Origin: Enoplolaimus lenunculus
Taxonomy: Eukaryota; Nematoda; Enoplea; Enoplida; Thoracostomopsidae
DNA: 64,000 nucleotides
Assembly (NCBI GenBank): GCA_030248215.1
Contig: JASANG010002829.1
Coordinates: 186,001-250,000, forward strand
Direction of reading: 5' to 3'
Each line of letters starts with the position of its first letter. The stretch's first letter is position 1. The notes beneath the pieces are model-generated. The model had not been told where the DNA came from. It ran no database searches and saw only the letters and a program-made list of their open reading frames with translations. The translations under genes and the position numbers were made by a program. Shown in pieces: positions 32,018 to 43,987 of this stretch.

Positions 32018-33042
32018 CAGGTTATGCTGCGCTCGCCAATGTTAAAAAATGTCCATGTCATTATTATAAAGTAGCAATAAAATTACAGCTATTTCTTGCA
32101 CCAAGTAATTATTTTCACACTATTTAGCTAGTATGTCGCTTCTTTGCAGTCTATTCTTAGGACATGTTCGGAAAATGGCAGGGTATTTTGACAATGTGTT
32201 ATTTCTTGCACCATAATACAATTTACCAAAAAATTTGAATGTCATGCTTAAATTTGAATTTTCAAGCAAAATTTTGAAATTTTTCGGAAAAATTTGAGTT
32301 TTATCGGCAAAATTTGAATTTTCAAGCTAAATTTTGAAGTTTTCCGGCAAAATTTGAATTTTATCGACAAAATTTGAATTTTCCCAACAAAATTTGAATT
32401 TTCCCGCCAAAATTTGAATTTTATACCAAAATTTGAATTTTCCCGCCAAAATTTGAATTTTATACCAAAATTTGAATTTCGCGCCAAAATTTGAATTTCG
32501 CGCCGAAACTTAAGTTTTCCCGCCAAAATTTTAATTTTCCCGCCTCAATTTGAATTTTCCACTAAAATTTAACTTTTCCCGCCAAAATTTGAATTTCGCG
32601 CCAAAATTTAAATTTTCCCGCCAAAATTTAAATTTTCCCGCCAAAACTTGAATTTTCCACCAAAATTTAACTTTTCCCGAAAAATTTGAATTTTCCCGCC
32701 AAAATTTGAATTTCCCGCCAAAATTTAAGTTTTCCCGCCAAAAATTGAATTTTACCGCAAAAATTTGAATTTTCCCGCCAAAATTTGAGTTTCCGGGACA
32801 AAATTTGAAAAATTATAAGAAATTTTAAACTTTGCCGTTTCTAACCATTGGCCGTACAATATCCACTGTATTTTAAAAGGGTGATATTTTTAAAACACTA
32901 TTTTTGCCACGTCGCTTTATTTTGTAGGTCATTCGTATAGCTAGCTAATAGTTTGGACACTATTTTTAGAGAGTGTTCGCAAATTAGCTAGCTATTAAAA
33001 TGGTGGGACATTTTTTGACATTGGCGAGCGCAGTATAACCTG
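32018..33042. mobile_element. 1-kb TIR element carrying a minisatellite
   Basis: Inverted ends of 37 bp with two differences: CAGGTTATGCTGCGCTCGCC AATGTTAAAAAATGTCC on the left and the complement ending AGCGCAGTATAACCTG on the right. The interior is dominated by the AAATTTGAATTTTCCCGCC array. A further inner pair TAGCTAGCTAATA/AATTAGCTAGCTATT lies near 32938-33000. No transposase. Confidence 0.8.
32229..32815. repeat. AAATTTGAATTTTCCCGCC minisatellite
   Basis: About thirty units of 18-20 bp with variable third quarter (TCCCGCC, TATACC, CGCGCC, TCGGCA). Reads as a KFKFWREN-type repeat on the minus strand, an artefact. Confidence 0.95.
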
Positions 33043-33414
33043 AATGAGACTAGTAATATTTCATTACATTACATTTGTATATATTTTACCTCTGAAGGGA
33101 AGTTCGCAGAATGCAACTTTCCATAAACCGTTGAAAAATAATTAAAAGTGTGATCAAATATTATTAATGAGAAACTGTTTTGGATTTAAAAGCATATACC
33201 GTTTGAGAAAGGACTGTATATTCGGTTTAATGTTTATAGTTCAGTAGTTAGGATGTCAGACCAGAAAAATTAATAGCTGGAACGTTGATAGAACTGTTCG
33301 CAATTTGCAGAAATGGTTATTGAAACGAGACTAATATTTTGAAAAGGTATTCATAGACGAGTGTTATTTTTAGTTAAATAATTTTATGCTCTTTGTGAAA
33401 TAGAACGGCTCGTA

Positions 33415-33605
33415 CAGTGTAAATTCCAGCGAGTCGATTTTAACTCACAATGAGTTGAATCCACTCAGACGTCTGAGCTCTGAAACGCATCCGGAATTAA
33501 ATCAGCGCAGTGTGAGTTAATATTTTCTGTCACTAACTCAGAAATAACGAGAAATAACTATTATTTCTCGGTCTGAGTTGAATCAACTCATTGGAATTTA
33601 CGGTG
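33415..33605 (+). mobile_element. GAGTTGATT palindromic MITE, copy 2
   Basis: CAGTGTAAATTCCAGCGAGT to CATTGGAATTTACGGTG; shorter than other copies. Confidence 0.65.
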
Positions 33606-33737
33606 TACGCTTTGGTTATATAAAAGTGCTTCAAAATTGTATAGCCTAAAGTGAAAATTAGTACAAGAAAACCATAGTTAGACGCCAATGTAAATTATTG
33701 AACAAACAGAATGGTAGTTCTAGCATTGACTTGTAGG

Positions 33738-33911
33738 CTCGTGTTACTTTTAGGGCCGTTCCGGTTTGTGGTGGGTTTACAAAAGCGTAGGTTTAGTCTG
33801 TAAACTACATTTTTTGCTTACGCTTAGGCTTAGGAATGCACTTTTTCAGCGCTTGGGCTTAGTAATATATATGCTTAATCTGCTGTTACGGTCCTAAAGG
33901 TAGCATTGGCC
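33738..33911 (+). mobile_element. TTAGGC-cored element, subfamily B
   Basis: GGCTCGTGTTACTTTTAGGG to CTGTTACGGTCCTAAAGGTA and GCATTGGCC. Flanks GACTTGTA and GACATGTA form an 8-bp duplication with one mismatch. Confidence 0.85.
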
Positions 33912-33930
33912 GACATGTATATACTTGCTA

Positions 33931-34183
33931 CACTGTAAATTTCAGTGAGTTAGTTTTAACTCAGAAGGAGTTGAATCACTCAGTCTGAGTTAGGACTATC
34001 AGAACTCAGAATTTCGAGTTGATTAAATCTATTCTGAGTTAATTAATCAACTCACGCAGAGTCAACTCAACTAAGAGTGAGAATCAACTCAACTCAGAGT
34101 GAGTTAATATTTACTGATATTAATTCAAAAATATTCAACTTGCTAGCTGAATTGATTAATCAACTTATTGGATATTTACAGTG
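33931..34183 (+). mobile_element. GAGTTGATT palindromic MITE, copy 3
   Basis: CACTGTAAATTTCAGTGAGT to TTATTGGATATTTACAGTG, TA at each side. Internal duplicate of CAACTCAACTCAGAGTGAG. Confidence 0.75.
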
Positions 34184-34892
34184 TACCGCCATTTACCTCA
34201 AACTATAACAAGCCTGTCTTGAACGGCGGTTGACTTATCACAACGAAAGCTATTCTTCGCAAGGTTATATTAACACCAAAAGCCAGATAACTATAAAATC
34301 AGGACCTTAGGTTGAGATAGCCCCCCTCTACAGGACCGCAAAAATTTAGCGTTCTTCATTGAAATGTCTCAGCATCAATTGTAAACGCTGCCAGGTGCTG
34401 TTGCTCCACGCCTGTAAAATTTTAAATATCACTAAGATATTGAATTGCACATTTTCGCACGACATAAAAACAATTTAAACCGAAACAAAAATTCGAAACA
34501 GTGTCAGTTTACAAATTAAAAGTATTTTAAGTCGAGTTTTAAAATTTGTATTCGTTCGAACGAAATTATACGATCTGGGACCACGTTTTACTGGCAGATT
34601 TAAGTGGTTACCTCGGCTGTGCTTCGTGCATCGATCAAAACCCTAATTTTGTATTTAGGTTTTAGTACTAAAATTGCGCTTGGCTTCTTGTTCGGTTCGA
34701 TCACGGGATTAGTTACTATGTATAGCGTTCCTCTCAAATAAAGAATACTGGATGCGCCGCTGGCGTTATTTACACCTTTTAAAATGTACTTAATCAGGAT
34801 CTTGCATTCGATTTATTCTACTGGAGCGCAAATTTTGCGGTGTGCGATTGGAGCAGTTCGTTAGTTTGAAAACCAACTTATTACTAGTTACA

Positions 34893-35128
34893 CACTGTAA
34901 GTTCCATTGAGTTGATTTTAATTCAGAATGGATTCAATCGCTCAGTCTGAGTTAGGACTATCAGAACTCAGAATTGTGAGTTCATTCAACTGAATCTGAG
35001 TTAATTGATCCACTCACCCGGAATCAACTGAACTCGGATGGAAAATCAACTCAACTCGAGATGAGTTAAAGTTTTCTGTTAACTCAGAAATACCGAATTC
35101 ATTAATTAACTCATTAGAATTTACAGTG
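34893..35128 (+). mobile_element. GAGTTGATT palindromic MITE, copy 4
   Basis: CACTGTAAGTTCCATTGAGT to CATTAGAATTTACAGTG. Confidence 0.75.
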
Positions 35129-35498
35129 TAGGTGTAAATATGCGTTTTATAATACGGGACAACATTCTTCAACGCATATCAAGACAAATTTTAGATTAAA
35201 TAAATGTAACTGTTTAGTAAACAAAACGAATATATAACCTGAATCGTGTGCTTTAAACTGAGATCATTAATTAATATTAAAAACTTCAAAAACAGCTGTT
35301 AAAGCCGTTTAACTAAGGCGAAAATAACTGGCCAGTTTGTCAGCTTTATGGACACACCAGGGCCGGACCGGATAAACACAAGCAAGTTATTTGTTCATAA
35401 GGTCGCACCTGCAGTTGAAGTTTAGCAAAACAAATTTTAAACCTGGTTTCAATTTGAATATATTTTTACGTTAAAATTTTACGCAGGGCCCGGTTATA

Positions 35499-35750
35499 CA
35501 CTCTAAACTCTAATCAGTTGATTAGTCGATTCAGTCAGCGAGTTGGTTATTTCCGAACTAATATCAGTGTACATTGACTCACTCTGAGTAGAGTTGATTC
35601 TCACTCTCAGTTGAGTGCACTCCGGGTGAGTTGATTAATTAACTCAGAATGAATTGAATCAACTAAAAATTCTGATCTCTGATAGTCCTAACTCAGACTC
35701 AGTGATTCAACTCATTCTGAGTTATAATATACCCACTGAAATTTTCAGTG
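35499..35750 (-). mobile_element. GAGTTGATT palindromic MITE, copy 5, reverse
   Basis: CACTCTAAACTCTAATCAGT to CCCACTGAAATTTTCAGTG; the order of internal motifs is inverted relative to copy 3. Confidence 0.7.
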
Positions 35751-36940
35751 TAGCAGCTGGTGGTTGAGCTGGGTCCATATGACAGGCACGCCTTTTTGTT
35801 AGCTCTCAATTGCTAGAAGATTTCTTTTAGCATGTATTAGAAACACATTAGTGCTAAAATTACCGATTATTTGTGCTTATTCGTATTCAAATAGTTTTCT
35901 TTTAAAATTAATTGCTATTAGTTTCCTGTACGAGATATTGAAATGATAAGCTCTGCTTCCAGTAGTTCATGTTTTACGCATCAATTTTCAAATGTCATGA
36001 ATTTAACCTGCAAGGTTTGTTTGAAAGATAAGCTTGCCAATAATTCAGCCGCTTTTACTAGGTACTGATTAAATATTGTCCAGCCTAAAAATAGTTGTTC
36101 TAACCGAATCAAAACGGTGGTAATTAAAGATATGTCCGTACGCAATACACGAAAAGAACTTTAGATATGTGTGCAAAAATTTGACCTGAAACATTATAGA
36201 CGTGTGCATATCTATATATTATTATAGCCTAGAACGCCCCACATACGTATTTTGGGCAGCGATTAGCATTACAATAAAAAACGTAAAATTTTCAATGAGT
36301 TTAAGCGTAAACCTGCCTGTCAGTTTAGTAAATCTAGAAAATTTGTTTAACGCTGTTTGATTAGCTTAAATTTAAGTAAACTTTAAGCTTTTAGAAAGTG
36401 GCTATTAAGCAGATCTGCGTATGGATTGCATAATATGTATTAAATTATAAAAGTCTATGAGCTCGTCTGTTTTGTTCAGATTATGTGGGTAAATGACGCG
36501 CAATAAGTCATGGTTTGTCCTAGACATTTGCACTCAGGCTTAGGCTCAGGCGTAGAAACAGGCTTACCAATCAAAGACTTCCCTTGAACCTTTGCATAAT
36601 TCTTAACTGTTAATTTGAGGGAAGCGAACAAGAACCGGGTGTTGTTTTGCTGAATCGTCCAAGCGGTTGGTGTGGAATAAAGTTATGTTTTTCAGTTCAT
36701 TTCTACTACAGCTAGTTTTATTATAAAGTTAATAGAGATTGCTTTTTTCCATTGGGAACACTAATATTAATGCTCACATAATCGTTGCTTAAATCAATCA
36801 AAGGTGTCAGAAAATTCCTCAGAGAAAGTTTGGAGATTGCAAGTTTGACACTAGACAACCTTTACGATTGGTTCATATGAGCTGTTTGGCTCACGAAATG
36901 GGACAGTGTTGAATAATAAATATTATATCATATTTTAGCG
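35751..36940. other. gene-free stretch
   Basis: AT-rich. A fragment of the 29.4-kb repeat lies near 36230-36280 (ACGCCCCACATACGTATTTT). Nothing else recognised. Confidence 0.55.
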
Positions 36941-37073
36941 GCCAATGTGTAGATTAGGGCCGTAACAGAATATATAAGCATATTCCAAAGACTACGCCCA
37001 AGAGTAAGAATGAACTAGCTTACACCGTTGTAGAGCCGCCGAAAAAAAGTTCTGCCCCTGATCTTTAGGGCCG
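36941..37073 (-). mobile_element. TTAGGC subfamily A, hexamers decayed
   Basis: GGCCAATGTGTAGATTAGGG to AAAAGTTCTGCCCCTGATCT and TTAGGGCC. Flanks ATTTTAGC and GTTTTAGC form an 8-bp duplication with one mismatch. Only traces of the hexamer remain. Confidence 0.75.
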
Positions 37074-37354
37074 TTTTAGCCATTACCTGGGGAGCAGGTT
37101 ACGTAGATCTGGAGTAATCAAATCATTGAAAACGCAGAAACTGGTGTAAAATTTCAAAAAATGTGTCATTGTTGTTGATATGTGGAGAATTAATTTAAAT
37201 TTGTAGCTGAGTGTGCCACATAGCGGTTAGAATTTTTTAAATTTACATTCGCAAATTCAAATCTAGCGTAGTATTTTTGAAATCGAATTAAAACGCGTTT
37301 AATGAGGACAGTTTCTCAATGGCATCACGCAAAGGCCACGGAAAACTACAGAAG

Positions 37355-38035
37355 CAATGAAACTAGCAAAAAATTGTTCAGCGCTTGAGCAACATGGGAT
37401 ATGTTTCATATTCCTATTAAAAGAATAGTAACTGACAACCACATTTGTTTGATGTAACGTGGAAAAATATTAAAAAAACAATGGCGTCCAAAATCATGTT
37501 ACCTAATTCTTGTGAAACACGCTGTGGACTGCAAATCTATATTTATGTTGAAAGTTTTTGGCAGGTTTGATAAAAAACATTCAAAAATTTCATAGATAAT
37601 GGCAGGGTTGTAGAGAGTTGACTGAAGTACAGTAATCGTTGTTTTTGTCAGATTAATCGATGCTGCCAGAATACGGTGAGATTTTTGAGCTTATAGTCGT
37701 GACTATGCAGTTAAACAAATAACTCGACTGGGAAATGTTCATTTATAAAATTTTTTACCTGTAAACTTGTTTGTTTTGTCACTAAGATCAATAATCGAAT
37801 AAAGACAAATGTCATTTAAGTTGAGCCGTAAAACATCTGTTTCGTACAAAAAAATTACAGAAATTTTGCTGTTGTCTGCAATATGTTTTAGAAGAATTAA
37901 TAGTTAACATGATTTTGGACGCCATTGTTCCTAAATATTTTCCCAGGGTACATTAAACGAATGTTCTGATCTAGTTACTATCTTTTTATTTGGTATATGA
38001 CACATATACCATGTTGCTGAAGTGCTGAGCAGTTT
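37355..38035. repeat. long inverted repeat, arms about 165 bp
   Basis: Left arm contains GAGCAACATGGGATATGTTT, GAATAGTAACTGACAACCAC and AATGGCGTCCAAAATCATGT (to about 37530). The right arm repeats them in complement, for example ACATGATTTTGGACGCCATT and ACCATGTTGCTGAAGTGCTG. Spacer about 340 bp without an open frame. Probably a long-TIR MITE. Confidence 0.7.
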
Positions 38036-38214
38036 CAAACGCTTTACCAAGTTGTTGGTTAATCCGTTAACCTAAGCTATGAAAAATGAGCTGACTGGTT
38101 AAATTAAATATTAAGTTTAAACAAGTCGTTTGGTTGAAAGAATCGTTTGCGTTGACAACAAGAGCCTAACCAAAGTATGTATATCACCAAACTTTAGGGC
38201 AAAACAAACCATGG

Positions 38215-39460
38215 GGGTGACATTGACTGTTGGGGTGACACCAACCGTTGGGGTGAAACCAACCGTTGGGGTGAAACCAACCGTTGGGGTGAAACCAACC
38301 GTTGGGGTGAAACCAACCGTTGGGGTGAAACCAACCGTTGGGGTGAAACCAACCGTTGGGGTGAAACCAACCGTTGGGGTGACACCAACCGTTGGGGTGA
38401 AACCAACCGTTGGGGTGAAACCAACCGTTGGGGTGAAACCAACCGTTGGGGTGAAACCAACCGTTGGGGTGAAACCAACCGTTGGGGTGAAACCAACCGT
38501 TGGGGTGAAACCAACCGTTGGGGTGAAACCAACCGTTGGGGTGAAACCAACCGTTGGGGTGAAACCAACAGTTGGGGGTGAAACGATCAGCTGGAATGAA
38601 AAGAACCGTTGGTTTGAAACCAACCGTTAAGGTGAAACCAACCGTTAGAGTGCAAACAACAGTTGGGATGAAACCAACTGTTGGAGTGAAACCAACCATT
38701 GGGGTGAAATGAACCTTTGGGACGAAACCAACCGTTGGGGTGAAGCCAATCATTTGGGGTGAAATCAACTGTTGGGGTGAAACCAATCATTGCGACGAAG
38801 TGAACCGTTGGAATGAAACCAACCGTTGGGGTGAAACCAATCATTGGAGCGAAGTGAACCGTTGGGATGAAACAAACCGTTGGGGTGAAACCAGCAGTTG
38901 GGGTGAAACCAACCGTTGAGATGAAACCAACAGTTGGGGTGAATCCATCAGGTGGAATGAAACGAACCGTTGGAGTGAAATCAACGGTTAACTTGAAACT
39001 AACCGTTAGGGTGAAACAAACCGTTGGGGTCAAACCAACCGCTGACGTAAAACCAACCGTGGTGGTGACACCAACCATTTGCGTGAAACCAACCGTTTGG
39101 ATAAAACCAAACGTTGGGGTGAAACCAACCGTGCGGGTGAAACCAACCGTTGGCGTGAAACCAAGCGTTGAGGTGACACCAACCGTTGGGGTGAAACCAG
39201 CCGTGGGGGTGAAATTACTGGTGGAGTGAAACCGACCGTTGGTGAATGCAACTGTTGGAGTGAAACCAACAGTTGGTGTGAAACGAACCATTGGGACGAA
39301 ACGCACTTTTGAGGTCAAACCATCCGTTGGGGTGAAACTAAAACCGCTGGGTTGAAACCAACCACTAGGGTGGAAATAACCGTCGCAATGAAACCAACGA
39401 TTGGAGTGAACTCAACCGTTCGGGTGAAATCATCTCTTGGGGTGAAACCAACCGTGAGTT
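38215..39460. repeat. 18-bp minisatellite, GTGAAACCAACCGTTGGG
   Basis: About 19 near-perfect units at 38230-38570, then roughly 45 increasingly divergent units to 39460. The unit is six codons, so frames stay open on both strands (PTVGVK on +, PTVGFT on -). I see no splice context or conservation that would make it a gene. Confidence 0.95.
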
Positions 39461-39936
39461 AACCGTAAAATTACATATCTAACGGGTAAAAAGTGTTGAA
39501 GTAAAATGAAAATTTTCGTGCACTTTCTGTAAGAAGTTTTTTTGACCGTAACTATTGAAGACCACACTGGTTTGCCAAATCCTTTATAGCACAAGTGTTC
39601 CCAACGAACCAAGCTGCCAGTGTACAAAGTTTAAACGAAAGATGTCTGATATTACTTGAGTACCAATATGCAAACTATACTGAAAATCCGCATTTGAGAT
39701 GCGCGAACCATATATATGAACAGTATCGTGTTCATTATGGTTATGTGACGAAAAGTTTAATTTCATTTCATTCAAATTCAATTTCATCTCATTCAAAAAT
39801 ATGCCGTCAAGTAACCCTCCACCCTTATGCATAGTTTGCGGTGTGTTTACGACAGCGATAATCATAATTTGGCCGTCAATTGGAGTCGTCTCAAGTACAG
39901 CCCAGCGATAACTTTTAAATGTCGTCCTACAAAATT

Positions 39937-40140
39937 CGGCCAATGTTAGTTTAAGGGGCGAAACAGTAGATTAAGCGTATTCCTAAGCCTAAGCCTAAAC
40001 CTAAGCGTTGTAAAAATGTGTTCCTAAGCCTAAGCCTACGCCTAAGCCTAAGCCTAAGCAAAAAAATTGTAATCTAGAATCTAAAACCACTCTTTTATAG
40101 ACCCACCAGAACCTTTACGCCCATTAAAGTAACATGGGCC
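39937..40140 (-). mobile_element. TTAGGC-cored element, subfamily B
   Basis: GGCCAATGTTAGTTTAAGGG to CTTTACGCCCATTAAAGTAA and CATGGGCC, two GCCTAA blocks. The flanks do not match. Confidence 0.8.
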
Positions 40141-41645
40141 TGTAGCAAACATTTAAGGTGTGCTGAACGTAATAAAACTCCTTCAGTAAACTGAACGAAA
40201 CATCAATTAAATATTTCAGCTTTTGGCAAAAGAGATGGAGACACTACGCTCACAAAAAACATATCCTCATCCATGCAACTGTATATAGCACCAATCCCTC
40301 AACATCAAGGTAATCAATTTTCAGAAAAGCTAGTATTATAGCTAGAATTATTTCGTTTTTATCACCGTAGGATAAAAGCGACTACAAATATTCAATGAGT
40401 ACTTTTATATGTTGATTGAATTAAAAACAATAATTAGCTTCCGGATATCAGCATATACTACTAGTTATACTCTACAATATTGCACCGCTTCGTCTAATAA
40501 AGGTCAAAATTCTGCGTGGTAAACTTGTATTTTTTCACAACTTATGCATTTGTACGTATCTCGCGTATGAAAATTGAAGGATCTGTATTAAAAATAAAAA
40601 ATACTGAATTGTATAAAATAAGTTTAGTTCTGAGTCTAATTAATGCGTTTAAAACAATGTTAACTTAGCCTGTATGCCTTTATTGTTGTTTAAGTTTATA
40701 AATCACCAACATTTGCCTAACAGAGTGCATCCGGAGGTGGAAAAAACCGGAGCCGGTGGTCAATTAAAATTTTGTCAGAGTCGGAACCGGAGTTAGAGGT
40801 GAGCTGGCAGTTCAAGCTTCGAATGGTGTGTTTTCAAGCTTTGTATTTGCGAAATTTTTTCAATTAAAACTTTCATAATTGCTGCAATCTTAATAGAACT
40901 GAGCTGAACAACTTATAAAAAATACGAAAAAATATTGGTACTGAAATCGTTGAAACTTTATTCAAAAGCTGTACAGCAACCGCAGGGCGATTTTCGACCG
41001 GAGCGAAAGGCAGACATTCGGTTGTTCCCAACTGGCTATGCAGGGCCAGAAGTTGCTGTGCAACCGTTTTTAAAGTCACTCGCACCACAACTGCCTAGAG
41101 TTAATCTTGTGCGTACTGCTTTAAATAGCAACAACAACAACAACATCTATGCTGATATACAATAAAATGCAAGGTTTGTATATTTGAACATTTTTTAAAT
41201 ATGTGAAACGCCTGTAAAGTTAAGCACGCCTTCAATTGCGTTGGCAGTAAAATAAAACATTTTTGAAACTTTTATACTTCAATATCCGTTTTCCGTTTCC
41301 GTTATTTTGATCACTACCCGTTTTCGTTTCCGTTTCCGTTTATTGTTACTATCCGTGTTTACACCCTGGTAAATACGGTTTATTTTGAAAATTATCTTAA
41401 TCACAACACATATTAACATGCCAATAAGAGGCGAAACGTCCTTGGATAAGCGTAATAACTTTACTCGAAAGAAGTAGGTTAACGTCGCTAAGCAATCTGA
41501 ACACTTTTTACAAGCTGAGAAACAATGCTCCTGTTAGCTGTTTTTTATTCGCGTTTTATATTTGAGCTTTATGTTTACTACTGAAATCTAAAACATTCGG
41601 TATTATTTTATGTTAATGCCTAACAAAAGCACATTTAGCAAGCCG
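40141..41645. other. gene-free stretch
   Basis: AT-rich. Fragments: CCGGAG-rich repeat end near 40725-40810, and a reverse copy of the ACGGAAACGG family at 41270-41375 ending GTTTACACCCTGGTA. Confidence 0.55.
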
Positions 41646-41649
41646 TTGG

Positions 41650-41878
41650 CTCATGTAAAGATCAGAAGCGGAACGTTTTTCTGTGGGACTAGAACAGAGT
41701 AAGCTAAAGCTATAGACTAAATTTTTTTGCTTGCCTTAGGCTTAGGCTTTAGGCTTTAGGAATAAACTCATTCTTACGCTTAGGCTTAGGCTTAGGTTTA
41801 GGCTTAGGCTTAGGCTTGGGCTTAGGCTAGGAATATGCTTATAAAATACTGTTCCGCCCCTGTTCTTTACATTGGCCA
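41650..41878 (+). mobile_element. TTAGGC-cored element, subfamily A
   Basis: GGCTCATGTAAAGATCAGAA to TACTGTTCCGCCCCTGTTCT and TTACATTGGCC, with two TTAGGC blocks. Flanks AAGCCGTT and AAACCGTC are a possible eroded 8-bp duplication. Confidence 0.85.
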
Positions 41879-43370
41879 AACCGTCCAATAAAGAATGTCG
41901 TAGAGTCAAGGCTATTTTCAAAGCGTTATAATAGTCGAGATTTGTCAAAAAAGACGCTTAAAATAATTTTTAACTCATTTCAAGCACGCAAACCGATCAC
42001 TTTTTAAAAACCATTCAAATAAGTTGAGGGAAAAACCCTCCACTCACTTTCGACCTAACGACAGGAACAGTATTTATATAGTGAACCAAGTATGAGTTGA
42101 TATATCACATAAAATTATTCATTTTTCAGCCAAAATTTTGAAATTTGTGGAGCATAACTTTAACTACATGACATTCATTATGTACAGCTTAAGGGCATTA
42201 AAATTGCCTAATATCCTAACCCGAATCAAACAATAGTCTAAATGTTACGCTTATTCTATAGAAGTGAGACAAAAAATGGTACGCCTTTCAAAGTAACATG
42301 GGCCGATGTTTCGCGGCGTGTCGTTTGTTTGTGTTCATTGGGTGGTTTTTTGCTCACCAAAAATATCGCAACTGGTTGTAGTTTCTGATTGGTCGGTTGA
42401 AAATTGGTTAAAAGCGGATTGGTGATGTCAACCTTGCTATAGCAATGGTAAAACTTGGCTTTAGTAGGCGGGTTTAATTTTGTTATTTTAGCTTTTATTT
42501 TAACAAAATTTGGATTCTTGAAACTTGAAACTTTACTTAAAGTCATTTTTTGGTTATTACAATTACCACATTCACAGTGCAAACACAAATCCAAACACAG
42601 AACAAAAGAGAAGATTGACAGCTTAATTAATTCGGCGTATTCCAAAGTACTTTTACCCAAAATGTATATGGTAACCTGAGAACCGAATTTTTAATATCAA
42701 AATAGGTACATAAAAACCATCAAAGTTTTTTTATTGAACAAAGCACAAACAAACCTTTAGAGTGCTGGCTGACGTACAGTTTCCTGTAATCGTAGGAGTT
42801 TCAAGCTTTAAAATTAAAATTAAAAGAATTTATGATTATGTTAAATTTTGTAAAATAGTGAAATCTTTGTTTTATGCGAAATGAAACCGAGGTTTGTTTG
42901 CATATTTTCGTGCGTTATTCTGGTTATTTTCATCCTGCTGACCATGAGTGTAGCCAAGATTTTGGTACAAATGGAAGTTATTTTCGGCGGAAAATTCACA
43001 GGGGTTTCGATTTGTAACCAACCATGAAACGGTTCTTTAGATTCTCTGGATATAAAGTGCGAATAAGGGCTTTCGACAGCAAACCCAGCCACGTTCAGCT
43101 ACGCCCTCAGGCGTGGATCCAAATTTTCTTTGCGTTCGATGAAAGCAGAACCTGCATCCTGTCGGATACCGTAGTAAGAATCAGCCATAGGTAAAAATAA
43201 AAGCAAAACCAAGAGCCGGAGGTCGTGAAACCTAACAAGACTTTAAAATGTTTTTGATGAAGCTGAAGGTAAAACCCTAATTATCATTGGTGGATTCAAA
43301 GATTTCGAACAGGAGTCGAAAAATTCTAACACGAGTGAATTTGGTTTGGATCTCTTTGTTGTGGCACGAC
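41879..43370. other. gene-free stretch
   Basis: No supported gene. A 134-codon minus-strand frame (42660-42256) includes HCECGNC but has no other domain feature. A subfamily B right end (GCCTTTCAAAGTAACATGGG) lies near 42282-42303. Confidence 0.45.
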
Positions 43371-43374
43371 GGTA

Positions 43375-43625
43375 TCACGACCATTCGTCGCCCGACACCC
43401 CGTCGACCGGCAACTCGTAGCCCGACATTTCGTCGACCACGACAGCTCGTGGACCCCGATAACTTTGCGACCAGGCAACTTGTCAACTCGACAACTCGTC
43501 GACCCGGCAACTTGTCGAACCGACATATCTTCGACCCGACAGCTCGTCGACCATGATAACTCATCGACCAGAAAACTCGTCGACACGATAACTCGTCGAC
43601 CCGACCAGATTTCAACCCAATTACG
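43375..43625. repeat. GTCGAC minisatellite, copy 1
   Basis: About fifteen degenerate units of some 16 bp such as ACAACTCGTCGACCCG and ACTTGTCGAACCGACA. Reads as RQLVDSTTRRP-like peptide on both strands, not a gene. Confidence 0.85.
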
Positions 43626-43987
43626 TGCTCGTAGCCCGAAGGGACCACGGGGTCTGTGCCTTCAGCAAAAAATTTGGCCCTCTGTGGAAAAATGTCAAAC
43701 TTGGCTATACTCTTGTATGCCGCACCTACAAAAGTTTTAGCCCCCCTTAGTAAGATTAGCGGGCTACAGGTCTGAACTAATGATGGATCTAGGGAGATAT
43801 ATGGATCAGATCTCACTCACCTGACTCCAACGAAGTTAAAATTTTCTTAGCAATTGAATGCAAAAATCGCCCCAGACGTTTCGTTCGCGAGTTTTTATTA
43901 CGGTTTCCAGTTGTTTCGACCTTTTATATTTAAACCTTTTGCGTACATCCAGCGTTTGGCTCGCTTCGCTTACCAAACATAATTGTA

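Noticed and set aside
32248-32526. Frame KFKFWRENSNFGIKF repeats
   Set aside because: Translation of the AAATTTGAATTTTCCCGCC array.
38230-38570. CRISPR-like array
   Set aside because: Units are directly abutting with no unique spacers, and the genome is eukaryotic.
38117-39318. Long open frames PTVGVK/PTVGFT, on both strands
   Set aside because: Produced by the 18-bp unit; both strands equally open, no start context, splice sites or non-repeat domain.
42256-42660. Minus-strand frame with LCLHCECGNC
   Set aside because: Recalls CxCGxC motifs of some intracellular domains, but the rest has no zinc ligands, and the frame starts at a non-ATG codon.
43277-43816. 179-codon minus-strand frame with RLVDELS-like repeats
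   Set aside because: Overlaps the GTCGAC minisatellite; open on both strands and no domain.
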